From the NCBI RefSeq assembly GCF_024204645.1, contig NZ_CP100351.1, forward strand, positions 2,170,001 through 2,234,000: 64,000 bases of DNA, written 5' to 3'. This stretch comes from Desulfomicrobium sp. ZS1. Its GTDB lineage: Bacteria > Desulfobacterota > Desulfovibrionia > Desulfovibrionales > Desulfomicrobiaceae. Both the position numbers and the translations under genes were made by a program. The notes below the pieces were generated by a model that did no database searches, was not told the origin of the DNA, and saw only the letters and a program-made list of their open reading frames with translations. Below are positions 18,087 to 26,525 of the stretch, in pieces (the stretch's first letter is position 1; every line of letters starts with the position of its first letter).

Positions 18087-18436
18087 ACATCCTCCTTTTC
18101 TGAAATTGTTGCCCGAATCCGGGCATGCACAGCCCGGAATACCCGGACCGCACCGGAGCCACAAGCAAGCTTTGGACCAGCCAGAGACACCGTCACGACC
18201 GTAAATCTGCAATCAAAAGTTCAAAAAAAACATGAAATCTGCACATCAAATGCACACGCATGTGACCATAGCTGCACATCGCCGCGCACTCTCCATCGCA
18301 AAACACTTGAAACACTGTCACCAAAAAAAGAATGCCCCCTACGGAGGAAAGCGGTTCGACAGATTTTACGCGTTGCGATAGATACCTTGCATCACGAGCC
18401 CCTCACGCCACAATTCCCGGAAAATTCGGAGCGCCC

Positions 18437-19669
18437 ATGTACCTGACCGCCATGACCCATCGGGACGAACTCTTTGACCTGACCATGCGCTGGATGAACG
18501 ACGACTTCCACCCTGAAGACGGGGAAACCCTGACCCGGATATTTGTCTATGAAAGCGCCATCTCCGCCCTGATCATCGAACGCGTCCTGCGCCTGCTCGG
18601 CAAATTCCAGGATGCCCCGCTCAACGCGCGGCGGGTCCGCTTCAAGCACGAGCTGCGCGAGAACATCCTCGCGCACCTTGGAGTGCACACGCCACGAGTG
18701 GATGAGCTGGCGCAGAATTTCCGCGACAACCCAACATATTTTTTTCCTTTCCTGCCCGTGGACGCTCTGATCATCACCGATGACGCCTCCCGCCTGTTGG
18801 CCCTGGGACGCGTCAAACGGATGGCCCGCGTCGCGGAAAAGGTGTCCTTTCGTCTGGTAGAAGCGCTCTTCAAGGAAATCCAGATCAAAGCGAGGAGCTT
18901 TGCCCAGCAGCGGGCGATGCTGGCCGGAGTGCCGCTGGATGCATTTGTCAGTTCGGACGAGGCGATGCAAAACGATTTCATACAGGCCGAGGAAGCCGTG
19001 GCCCACAGCTTCAAGGACAAAACCATCCACATCGGGACCGAAGCCTTGACCATAAACGACATCCTCGGCTTCAAGATCATCGCGTCCCAGGAAACCCTCG
19101 ACAAACTCCCAACCATGCTGGGCGAGAAACCGGGAGTAAACGTTGTGGAAATTCAGGAACACCGCGGCAATTACAACGCCGTTAACCTGTTGCTGGACCT
19201 TGATCTCCCGCCCACGGACACATTGGCCGCGCGCCTGCGCGACATGGACTGGAGTATGGCCAGCAAGCGAGGGCTGGACCCGGACGATGTCCGGCTTAAT
19301 ATCGGGAACTACGTGCGGGAAGGGGCGGGTTCGGTCAGGATCGAACTTATCCTGACCACCCCGGAGGAACTGATGGAAGCGGAATTCGGCCGCTCCATCC
19401 ACGAACTGCGCATCCTGCGACTGCGGCAAAGGCAGGCGTACTGCGGTCCTCTCGGACAAAACGCGGGATATCTGATCGAGTACATGCTCACCCTGGCCGC
19501 ATCGCCCACGGTTCGCATTCCGGAAATACCGGTCAAGATGTACGGACGCTATCTGCCCGAGGAAATCGAGGCCTTGAAATCCGCCCTGCGCGGCAATACC
19601 TTTGATGAAGGTCTGCTCGGCACGTTTTGCATGCGCCAGGGGACATGCGAAACGCCCCTGGACGATTAG
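18437..19669 (+). CDS. Conserved protein with possible divergent RelA/SpoT-like domain
   Basis: I chose ATG 18437 (410 aa), with GGAG six bases upstream; the frame is open for another 35 codons without a ribosome site. I do not recognise a named family. The C-terminal half, however, follows the pattern of a (p)ppGpp synthetase fold: NDILGFKII at about residues 207-215, HRGNYNAVNLLLDL at about 242-255, and SVRIELILTTPEELMEAEFGRSIHELR at about 299-325, which parallels the EIQIRT...AE...H segment of RelA/SpoT. The N-terminal half is helical and charged. There is no signal peptide or membrane segment. Catalytic competence is unknown. It is monocistronic, convergent with lgt. Confidence 0.6.
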   Translation: MYLTAMTHRDELFDLTMRWMNDDFHPEDGETLTRIFVYESAISALIIERVLRLLGKFQDAPLNARRVRFKHELRENILAHLGVHTPRVDELAQNFRDNPTYFFPFLPVDALIITDDASRLLALGRVKRMARVAEKVSFRLVEALFKEIQIKARSFAQQRAMLAGVPLDAFVSSDEAMQNDFIQAEEAVAHSFKDKTIHIGTEALTINDILGFKIIASQETLDKLPTMLGEKPGVNVVEIQEHRGNYNAVNLLLDLDLPPTDTLAARLRDMDWSMASKRGLDPDDVRLNIGNYVREGAGSVRIELILTTPEELMEAEFGRSIHELRILRLRQRQAYCGPLGQNAGYLIEYMLTLAASPTVRIPEIPVKMYGRYLPEEIEALKSALRGNTFDEGLLGTFCMRQGTCETPLDD

Positions 19670-19726
19670 AGCGGAAGCATCGAACCCGGAACCCGCCCGC
19701 AACTGACGGCGAAGCTGAAACGCAGG

Positions 19727-20524
19727 CTATCCGAGTCGTTTTGTTTCGGCCCGGCCCACGCCCCGCCCGGCCCTGGCCACAAGCCACAACCCGGCCAGCA
19801 TGCACGGCACGCTCAGCCACTGCCCAACGGCCAGGAAAAAACCAGCTTCATAGGCGGCCTGAGGCGTCTTGTAGAATTCAAGCACAAAGCGGGCGGCAAA
19901 GACCAGCACCAAGAAATATCCGGCGAGCAGACCTTGGCGGCTGCGCACGCCTTCCATACGCCAAGCCGAAAAAAGAATCGCGAAGATCATAAGATAGGCC
20001 GCTGCCTCATACAACTGCACGGGATGACGCGGAAGATCGTCCACCCGCGCGAAAATCACGGCCCAGGGCACAATGGTCGGCATGCCCACTATTTCGGAAT
20101 TCATGAAATTTCCGATGCGTATGAACGCCCCGCCCAACGCGGCGGGCACAGCGATGCGGTCCAGCAGCCACCAGAACGGGTACTTACCGGTCCGGGCAAA
20201 GGCCCACACGGCGACGAGAATTCCGATCACCCCGCCATGGCTGGCCAGCCCTCCTTCCCAAATCTTCAACATATCAAGGGGATTGGACAAATAATAGACC
20301 GGATCGTAGATTAGGCAGTGCCCAAGCCTCGCGCCGACAAGGGCGCCGATAGCCACGAACCCGAGCAGGGAGTCCAAATCGTTCTTATCCCGCCCTTCAC
20401 GCGCGAACATGCGGGCCATGATCTGCAATCCGGCAATAAAAGCAGCGGCGAAAAACAATCCGTACCAATGGATGGATAGCGGACCGACGGTCACGACGAT
20501 AGGATCGGCATTCCAAGAAAACAT
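19727..20524 (-). CDS. lgt: Prolipoprotein diacylglyceryl transferase
   Basis: This 265-aa inner-membrane enzyme transfers the diacylglyceryl group from phosphatidylglycerol to the lipobox cysteine of prolipoproteins. Hallmarks are IHWYGLFFAAAF in the first segment, ARLGHCLIYDP, the signature GGLASHGGVIG, RIGNFMNSEIVG and RHPVQLYEA. Seven membrane spans are expected and visible. The protein is of normal family length. It serves the many lipoproteins of the cell, including the Lpp-like and efflux lipoproteins of this window, but is not physically linked to them. Confidence 0.96.
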   Translation of the reverse strand: MFSWNADPIVVTVGPLSIHWYGLFFAAAFIAGLQIMARMFAREGRDKNDLDSLLGFVAIGALVGARLGHCLIYDPVYYLSNPLDMLKIWEGGLASHGGVIGILVAVWAFARTGKYPFWWLLDRIAVPAALGGAFIRIGNFMNSEIVGMPTIVPWAVIFARVDDLPRHPVQLYEAAAYLMIFAILFSAWRMEGVRSRQGLLAGYFLVLVFAARFVLEFYKTPQAAYEAGFFLAVGQWLSVPCMLAGLWLVARAGRGVGRAETKRLG

Positions 20525-20774
20525 ATGTCATATCCAACACAATAAAATTATTCAAAAAAATACTCAAAAGACCTTAGCCGCCCCAACCCGTACGACAGGT
20601 CGTTGTGGGTGGAATTGCCCGCCGGAGCGCGCGTGTCAACTCGTATGCGTATCTGACGCCGCCAAGGCTACGTGCAGACAAAGCATCCTCTTCATGCAGC
20701 ACTGACTTCCATAAATTCCTCGTGTCGTCTGCATGCAAGCGGTGTTTTAGATCTTGGCGCGAGGAAAATTGACG

Positions 20775-21992
20775 CTAACGAGGCGCGCGGCATTCCAGAC
20801 GATCACGTCCGCTGTTCTTGGCAAGGTACAGCAGACGGTCCGCCTCCTTGAATATCATGTCGAAAACATTGGAAAACGTATTGTCCACCAGCCCCATGCT
20901 GACGGTCACGGCAAGCTTTTTGCGGGTAAACCTGTGCTGGCGGATGGCCTCCAACAGCCGCCGCGCTATGACCTTGGCCTGATCCTGGGCAACGGGAAAA
21001 AGAACGCCAAACTCCTCGCCTCCGAAGCGGCCAAAAATCTCCTCCCGACGAAGCAGCTGCTGGATCAGACGCACAAGCTCGATCAGCACCTCATCACCAA
21101 TGTCATGGCCATAGGTGTCATTGATCTCCTTGAAATGATCTATGTCAAAAAGCATGAAGGACGCATACTCGTGCGCAGGGCTGAGGAGCATCTCTTGAGC
21201 GAATTGGACAAAAGTACTGCGATTGAAAATTCCGGTCAGACCATCGAGTTGAGATTTCTTCGTCAACACCTCCTTCTCCTGAACATGCCCCGTGACGTCT
21301 ATGAAGACAATGATATGGCTGTTCTCGGTGACGGAGACAATCTCCCTCTCGACAATCGTCACATGGCCATCGCGATTGCGAAAGCGAACGAGTTTTTTTG
21401 TCCCCTCAGTCTTGCATTTCTCAAAACAATCCAAAAAGACCGTCACGTTGCGACCCACAACATTTTCGTGCTTTTCGTTGAGCATACTCAGAAAAGAGTG
21501 GTTGACTCGACTAATCACCCCATCAACCACAAACACAAGTCCCGCGCGCACCTTCTCGAATATGATCTCAAGCTCCCGATAACGGTTCCTGATTTCTTCT
21601 CGGGCGTTAACTTCTTTTGTTATATCATCGAATGACCACAGCACAAATTGCTGAGCGTCGGTCACTATGGGAATGCCCGTCAGCTTAACCCAGAAAAGCG
21701 CACCGCCCTTCTTCCTGTAAAGCAGGTCGTTGCTTTGCAAGGAACCGTCGCGTGTCCGCTCGAAGCATTGCTTATAGCTCTCAAAGTGTTCCCGGGATGG
21801 AGTCAACATGGCTGTGGACTGCCCGAGAATCTCAACTCGCGAATACTCGAACACATCGCAGAAGCGGATGTTCACCTTGACCATGATGCGTTGGCTGTCC
21901 ACAATCACCATAGGCGTGATGCTGCGCTCGAAAAGAATATCTCCGGTGAGCATGGTGTCATACGTCGCGAGCGCTTCTTTTCCTAACGTCAT
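20775..21992 (-). CDS. PAS-PAS-GGDEF diguanylate cyclase
   Basis: This 405-aa soluble signalling protein has two PAS domains (about residues 20-125 and 135-240; the first contains FWVKLTGIPIVTDAQQFVLW) and a GGDEF domain at about 245-405. The active-site loop reads FGGEEF, an active-type variant, in a normal LDGLTGIFNRSTF context, so synthesis of cyclic di-GMP from two GTP is expected. The product-inhibition site, usually RxxD five residues before the loop, is RREE here, so feedback inhibition may be weakened. The gene starts one base after the stop of the upstream TauE-type exporter gene and is therefore probably translated from the same message. Confidence 0.92.
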   Translation of the reverse strand: MTLGKEALATYDTMLTGDILFERSITPMVIVDSQRIMVKVNIRFCDVFEYSRVEILGQSTAMLTPSREHFESYKQCFERTRDGSLQSNDLLYRKKGGALFWVKLTGIPIVTDAQQFVLWSFDDITKEVNAREEIRNRYRELEIIFEKVRAGLVFVVDGVISRVNHSFLSMLNEKHENVVGRNVTVFLDCFEKCKTEGTKKLVRFRNRDGHVTIVEREIVSVTENSHIIVFIDVTGHVQEKEVLTKKSQLDGLTGIFNRSTFVQFAQEMLLSPAHEYASFMLFDIDHFKEINDTYGHDIGDEVLIELVRLIQQLLRREEIFGRFGGEEFGVLFPVAQDQAKVIARRLLEAIRQHRFTRKKLAVTVSMGLVDNTFSNVFDMIFKEADRLLYLAKNSGRDRLECRAPR

Positions 21993-21993
21993 G

Positions 21994-22737
21994 TTATACC
22001 GCCAGAATGTCGTAAAGCATTTTCAAACCGACCAAGCACATAGCAAGACACAGCACATTTTTGATATCGGTGTTCTTGAGTTTCGCGTGCATGATCCGGT
22101 TGCCAACGAATCCGCCCAACATACTTGCGGTAGTCGTCACGCCAATGAGCGTCCAGTCGATCGTGATGAGTCCGGCGTAACTCAGAAAAGCGGACATCGT
22201 CGAAAAAGGGATCATGAAGCTGGCGTTGATGGCAATTTGTATGGGTGAAAACCCCATGGCGAACAGGACCGGAACAATGAGCGCGCCGCCGCCGATGCCC
22301 AGAAGACCGGCCAGAAAACCGACACCGAGACCAAGCGGGAACATGGCCCATTTGCATTTCACTATTTCCTCGTGCGGTGTGCTACCTCTGAAAAAGATCT
22401 TTGCCGAGGAAAAAAACAAAAAGACCACGAAAGCCAGCTTGATGTACTCCACATTCCAGATGCTGGCGCAGTAGGTTCCGATAGGAGCGCAGCATACTGA
22501 TGCAATGAGAAATGGCGTGATGGTGGAAAAATCGAGCAGTTGTCGCCGCCAATTCAAAAAGCTGGCGGTTGAGGTCGTCGTGGTGTTGATGAACAAGCCG
22601 ACGGCCTTGGCCAGATTAAAATCAACGCCGAGGAATCCCAGGATCGGAATGAGCACAATGGAGGACCCCATTCCGCCTGTCGCAAAAAGAGCCGAGAAGA
22701 ACAGCGTGGCGAAAAAACTGGTGACGTAGAGGATCAT
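21994..22737 (-). CDS. TauE/SafE-family anion exporter (copy 1)
   Basis: This 247-aa protein has about eight membrane helices and belongs to the TauE/SafE/DUF81 family, whose members export sulfite, sulfoacetate or related sulfur anions. The internal duplication shows as GGMGSSIVLIPILGFLGVDFNLAKAVGLF and LLGIGGGALIVPVLFAMGFSPIQIA. Its start overlaps the stop of the upstream rhodanese gene by 4 bases, and its stop is one base from the diguanylate cyclase start. Pairing with a rhodanese suggests handling of sulfite, thiosulfate or persulfide-derived sulfur. Confidence 0.88.
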   Translation of the reverse strand: MILYVTSFFATLFFSALFATGGMGSSIVLIPILGFLGVDFNLAKAVGLFINTTTTSTASFLNWRRQLLDFSTITPFLIASVCCAPIGTYCASIWNVEYIKLAFVVFLFFSSAKIFFRGSTPHEEIVKCKWAMFPLGLGVGFLAGLLGIGGGALIVPVLFAMGFSPIQIAINASFMIPFSTMSAFLSYAGLITIDWTLIGVTTTASMLGGFVGNRIMHAKLKNTDIKNVLCLAMCLVGLKMLYDILAV

Positions 22738-23105
22738 GGACGATCAAGCTTGAGATCATTGGCCGCGCCCCCCCGCAATCTGTCCGCCAGCGCGAGCAAT
22801 CCGCCAACAAGAATCTTGGCCGCAAATCCCTGCTGGAGAAGAAACTGGCAAGCGATATTGGACCGGATATCAAGAGGACATGCACAGACAATCGTTTTGT
22901 CCCTGGGCAATTCCGCCAAGCGATCTGGAAGTTCGTTCAGAGGTATTGCAACGGCGAACGACATGCCCCATAAGCGTGTCTCAAAAGGATAGCGGATATC
23001 CAGAAGAACGGTCTCCCCCCCGTTGAACAGGGCCACGAACTGATCAGCCGAAATGAGGCTTGCGCCGATATCTTTCATGGTCATGCTACGCAAATAATCT
23101 TCCAT
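22734..23105 (-). CDS. Single-domain rhodanese-like protein (copy 1)
   Basis: I chose ATG 23105 (123 aa), preceded by GGAGG. The rhodanese fold begins with ISADQFVALFNGGETVLLDIRYPFE. Its active-site loop is CPLDIRS, with the cysteine in CACPLDIRSNIACQFLL, so sulfur transfer through a cysteine persulfide is plausible although the usual loop glycine is replaced by aspartate. There is no signal peptide, so it acts in the cytoplasm. Its stop overlaps the start of the TauE-type exporter gene (ATGA), a strong sign of joint function. Confidence 0.85.
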   Translation of the reverse strand: MEDYLRSMTMKDIGASLISADQFVALFNGGETVLLDIRYPFETRLWGMSFAVAIPLNELPDRLAELPRDKTIVCACPLDIRSNIACQFLLQQGFAAKILVGGLLALADRLRGGAANDLKLDRP

Positions 23106-23308
23106 ATTGCCTCCTGCTTTATCGATTAAAAGGTTGAATCTGACATAAAAGATCCATAAATCCACAACCCCTCGTTATTATAGACAGATCTGCCTTCGTT
23201 TATGTGACCTGCAACGCACCGGTCTCTTTTAACGCTGTCTCCTGGCTCTCTCTCTGCGCAAAGACATTTGGAAGCACGGGCCCCCCTTGGACAACAAACA
23301 CTCTCTTG

Positions 23309-24103
23309 TCACTCGCCACCAAATGCGTTCAGCATCATGATGACTGCTGCGATTATAGTGATGATGCCTGATAGAGTTTTCAATTTTTTCGATTTTGTTT
23401 TGAGCGCAAGTCGGCCGCCGATCACTCCTCCTAAAATGGCCACGATTCCGCATGGAATAGCCAGCACGGGATCGAAACCGCCATGCAAGGCGTTGCCCAT
23501 GAAGCCCATAAAGGCTGTGGCCGCGAGCATGGCTGTTGCGGTTCCGATCGCTGTGCGGGTAGGCACTCCGCAACCGACAACCATGAGCGGCACGAGAAAC
23601 GCCCCGCCAGAGATGCCGACCATTCCGGAAAAAAAGCCGGTGACCAGCGTCATGGGGGCGGCCAGCCAAAGATTCACAACATAGGTGTCCTCTCCTTCAT
23701 GGATGTTCCAGTATCCCAACCGGACTGCCGCTGTCTTAATAACCTTTTTTTCCGGCAGCAACATCGCCACACCGGCAATGGCAAGAGCGACGGACAGGAC
23801 GATCTTGAGTGACGTGCCACTATAAAGATGTGCCTGAAACCCGCCTACAAAGGCCATCAGAGAATTCAACCCGCCGAAAAATGCGACCAACGGCCAGGAC
23901 ATGGTCTTGGCCTTGCCGTAAATGAATGCTCCGGCCAAGGCACTGGACAACAGAATGAATTGGCTCGTCGTTGAGGCGGTGTGTACAGGAACCCCGGACA
24001 GTACCAAAGCAATGACGTAGAAATTTCCGCCACCGCGCCCACTCATGATCATGACGACCGTGAGTACAAAAATGCCCAGGACAACCATCGCGGTGTGCAG
24101 CAT
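23309..24103 (-). CDS. TauE/SafE-family anion exporter (copy 2)
   Basis: This 264-aa membrane protein belongs to the same family as the exporter at 21994 but is clearly divergent. The repeats are GRGGGNFYVIALVLSGVPVHTASTTSQF and GMVGISGGAFLVPLMVVGCGVPTRTAIG. A hydrophilic loop around residues 125-150 (YWNIHEGEDTYVVN) separates the halves. Its start lies two bases after the stop of the second rhodanese gene. About 200 bases follow before the next rhodanese-exporter pair. The transported ion is not identifiable. Confidence 0.87.
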   Translation of the reverse strand: MLHTAMVVLGIFVLTVVMIMSGRGGGNFYVIALVLSGVPVHTASTTSQFILLSSALAGAFIYGKAKTMSWPLVAFFGGLNSLMAFVGGFQAHLYSGTSLKIVLSVALAIAGVAMLLPEKKVIKTAAVRLGYWNIHEGEDTYVVNLWLAAPMTLVTGFFSGMVGISGGAFLVPLMVVGCGVPTRTAIGTATAMLAATAFMGFMGNALHGGFDPVLAIPCGIVAILGGVIGGRLALKTKSKKLKTLSGIITIIAAVIMMLNAFGGE

Positions 24104-24105
24104 GA

Positions 24106-24519
24106 CTATTCCTTGCTCTGAGCCACTCTTCGTTCAGTTATGGTCTTGTAGAGCTTTCCCGGCATCACCAACTTCGTCAGCGCCTCATAAGAACTTGGCG
24201 CGATGCGGACACGCTCGAATCCTTTGGTCAAAAGATAGGCATAGACAATGGCAGACCGCGTTCCGGCCGTGCAAAAAATGCCGATGGTTTTATCCCGGGG
24301 AATCTCTGCATGCCGATCCGGAATTTCGTCAATGGGGATCCATAACACAGGAATATGATGCTGGAGTTTGATCTCAAGAGACTCGTGCTCCTCTTTGGAC
24401 CGAATATCCAAAAGCATCCCATCCTTGTTTGAAAACAGCGACTCCATTTCAATTTTATGCTCGCCGCTTCCAAAAAAATCAAAAGTCATATCTTTCAGAA
24501 TCTCATCAAACGTGGTCAT
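24106..24519 (-). CDS. Single-domain rhodanese-like protein (copy 2)
   Basis: I prefer ATG 24519 (137 aa) because GAGGAGG precedes it; an in-frame ATG at 24546 directly follows the stop of the upstream thioredoxin-like fragment. The domain has GMLLDIRSKEEHESL and a canonical active-site loop CTAGTRSAI, so persulfide chemistry is expected. There is no export signal. It is paired with a TauE/SafE exporter, as is the other rhodanese, suggesting an ancestral duplication of a two-gene unit. Confidence 0.87.
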   Translation of the reverse strand: MTTFDEILKDMTFDFFGSGEHKIEMESLFSNKDGMLLDIRSKEEHESLEIKLQHHIPVLWIPIDEIPDRHAEIPRDKTIGIFCTAGTRSAIVYAYLLTKGFERVRIAPSSYEALTKLVMPGKLYKTITERRVAQSKE

Positions 24520-24546
24520 AAATCCCTCCTCGATGGTGATGCTCAT

Positions 24547-24666
24547 TTATTCCATGATCTGATTCACGTCCGTGACCTTCAGGATCTCATACTGCAGGCC
24601 CAGGTCGTCGGCCTCCGTCAACTTCACGCACTTGGGGCATTCTGTGCCCGGGATCTGAATCTTCAT
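24547..24666 (-). pseudogene. Truncated small thioredoxin-like protein (N-terminal half)
   Basis: The 39-codon frame gives MKIQIPGTECPKCVKLTEAD and ends DVNQIME. It matches the first half of the 78-aa redox protein encoded at 27046, including the CPKC site, but lacks the cis-proline half of the fold. The stop TAA is immediately followed by the ATG of the longer form of the rhodanese frame. A deletion that joined the two genes is the simplest explanation. The fragment may still be expressed, as the reading frame and CxxC are intact. Confidence 0.6.
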
Positions 24667-24696
24667 ATTGTCTCCATGTTACGTTCGATGAATTGC

Positions 24697-25998
24697 TCAT
24701 CCCCAGATTGATCCGTAAAAAATACCCGAAATAGTGGCCATGACAATGACCAGACTGACGAAAACCACGGTCTTCTTCACGCCCATGATGCTGTTGATGA
24801 CCAGCATGTTCGGCAGACTGAGCGCCGGACCGGCCAGGAGCAGGGCCAGGGCCGGACCCTTGCCCATGCCTGCGCCGATAAGCCCTTGCAGGATGGGCAC
24901 CTCGGTCAGGGTGGCGAAATACATGAAGGCCCCGGCAAAGGAGGCGAAGAAGTTGGCCATGAGCGAATTGCCGCCCACGGCGCTGGCCACCCACTGCGAG
25001 GGGATGAGGCCTTCGTTGCCCACGCGTCCCAAGAGCGCCCCGGCGACGAGAACGCCGAACAGCAAAAGCGGCAGGATCTGCTTGGCAAATCCCCAGGACG
25101 AGGAGAACCAGTCTCCGACCTCGCCATCATCGGTGCTGGTGAAGGCGGACAGGCCGATGACTCCGGCCGTGAAGGCCAAAAGCGGCTGCTCGGGAAAAAC
25201 GAGCGCAAGCAGGACGACGGGAACGGCCGCGACGCCGACCTTCCAGATCTTTACGCCAAACCAGGCCACGAGCATCACGCCCAGCGCCACGGAAAAGATC
25301 GAGGTCAGTATCCACTTGGCATTAAAAATCGCGGCCCACAGCCCGGAATCGGTCTGCGGAGCGCCCCAGTTGGCAAAAACCAGGATGGCTACCATGGAAG
25401 CGAAATAGAGGGCGTTCTGCCACAGGGGGCGTTTCACTTCCTCTTCCAACATGGCCATCTGCATGACCTGCCGCTCGGCCTCCTCTTTGCGAAAGAAAAA
25501 ATGCATCAGAAGGCCGATGACCACGCTGAAGAGGATGGCCCCCACGGCGCGGGCGATGCCCATTTCCGTGCCCAGGATGCGGGCCGTCATGACGATGGCC
25601 AGCACGTTGATGGCCGGACCTGAATAGAGGAACGCACAGGCCGGTCCAAGCCCCGCGCCCATGCGGTAGATGCCCGCGAAAAGAGGCAGCACCGTGCAGG
25701 AGCACACGGCCAGGATGGTACCCGAGACAGCGGCCACGCCGTAGGCCAGAACCTTGTTGGCCTTGGCCCCCAGGTACTTCATGACCGAGCCCTGGCTGAC
25801 GAAGACCGATATGGCGCCTGCTATGAAGAAGGCCGGTATCAGACAAAGGAGCACGTGCTCCTGAGCGTACCATTTGACGAGGTGAAACGCTTCGAGGATG
25901 GCGTTGTCAAAGCGCTGCGTGCCGACGGGTAGATAAAAACAGGCCAGGAATACAGTCACGATGATGGCCAACGGCTTCCACTCTTCCTTCCAGTTCAT
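24697..25998 (-). CDS. DUF318/ArsP-type permease
   Basis: This 433-aa membrane protein has about ten helices and the family hallmark CSCTVLPLFAGIYRMGAGLG followed by FLYSGPAINVLAIV. The second half repeats the theme in TLTEVPILQGLIGAGMGKGPALALLLAGPALSLPNM. Relatives include ArsP, which exports trivalent organoarsenicals, and uncharacterised permeases next to ArsR-type regulators and small thioredoxin-like proteins. It lies 9 bases downstream of an ArsR gene and 30 bases upstream of the thioredoxin-like fragment. The substrate is unproven; a thiol-reactive metalloid species fits the neighbourhood. Confidence 0.85.
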   Translation of the reverse strand: MNWKEEWKPLAIIVTVFLACFYLPVGTQRFDNAILEAFHLVKWYAQEHVLLCLIPAFFIAGAISVFVSQGSVMKYLGAKANKVLAYGVAAVSGTILAVCSCTVLPLFAGIYRMGAGLGPACAFLYSGPAINVLAIVMTARILGTEMGIARAVGAILFSVVIGLLMHFFFRKEEAERQVMQMAMLEEEVKRPLWQNALYFASMVAILVFANWGAPQTDSGLWAAIFNAKWILTSIFSVALGVMLVAWFGVKIWKVGVAAVPVVLLALVFPEQPLLAFTAGVIGLSAFTSTDDGEVGDWFSSSWGFAKQILPLLLFGVLVAGALLGRVGNEGLIPSQWVASAVGGNSLMANFFASFAGAFMYFATLTEVPILQGLIGAGMGKGPALALLLAGPALSLPNMLVINSIMGVKKTVVFVSLVIVMATISGIFYGSIWG

Positions 25999-26007
25999 AA
26001 CAAACCC

Positions 26008-26352
26008 CTACTTGATTTGCGGCCGGTCCGAGAGGCCGGCCATTGAAAGATGTTCCAGGGCGCGTGCGGACAGCACGGCCTCCACGCAATGCATAAAATT
26101 CAACACGCACGGGACCTTGAGGCTGTAATACACCTGCTTGCCCCGCTTTTCGTCGGCCACGATTCCAGCCTGCTTAAGTACCGTCAAATGTTTGGAAACA
26201 GTCGAAAAATCCGCATCGATAACCTCGGCGAACTCGCACACGCATTTTTCACCAGCTTCAAGCTGCTCCACCATCCACAACCTGGTCGGATGAGCCAAGG
26301 CTTTGAGGACCGCAGCCTTGGCCTCATAAAATTTCTTGTCTTCAGTTTTCAC
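26008..26352 (-). CDS. arsR: ArsR/SmtB-family metalloregulator (copy 1)
   Basis: The start is GTG 26352 (114 aa), with GAAGGAG upstream. The winged helix contains AHPTRLWMVEQL and DADFSTVSKHLTVLKQAG, then the wing DEKRGKQVYYSL. Cysteines C37 and C39 form the CVC metal-sensing motif in the DNA-binding domain; C82 and C89 (VPCVLNFMHC) add a second pair near the dimer helix. It should repress its own operon (permease, rhodanese and exporter genes) until an arsenical, antimonial or sulfane-type inducer binds. Confidence 0.92.
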   Translation of the reverse strand: MKTEDKKFYEAKAAVLKALAHPTRLWMVEQLEAGEKCVCEFAEVIDADFSTVSKHLTVLKQAGIVADEKRGKQVYYSLKVPCVLNFMHCVEAVLSARALEHLSMAGLSDRPQIK

Positions 26353-26363
26353 GTTTGCTCCTT

Positions 26364-26377
26364 CATTTGCACAAATG
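26364..26377. promoter_or_regulatory. Candidate operator for arsR copy 1
   Basis: CATTTG and CAAATG pair around a central CA. The site lies 12-25 bases upstream of the GTG start on the minus strand, next to the ribosome site, a position suited to autorepression. The match to any published operator is not checked. Confidence 0.35.
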
Positions 26378-26488
26378 GCCAAATAATCAAGCTTACCAGC
26401 CTCGTCAATGGTAGAAACGTGATTTGATAATACTTTCGTTTTTCCATTTCTGACGAAATTACACGGAAAAGAATTGACGCGAGGAACA

Positions 26489-26506
26489 CTTGGCAATATT
26501 GCCAAG
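26489..26506. promoter_or_regulatory. 18-bp perfect palindrome between the two arsR genes
   Basis: CTTGGCAATATTGCCAAG is fully symmetric. It ends 20 bases before the ATG of the plus-strand arsR gene and about 137 bases from the minus-strand arsR start. TTGACG at 26474-26479 could be a -35 element, placing the palindrome over the -10 region. This is a strong candidate operator for one or both ArsR proteins. Confidence 0.65.
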
Positions 26507-26525
26507 CAAAAATCAGAGGACAACC

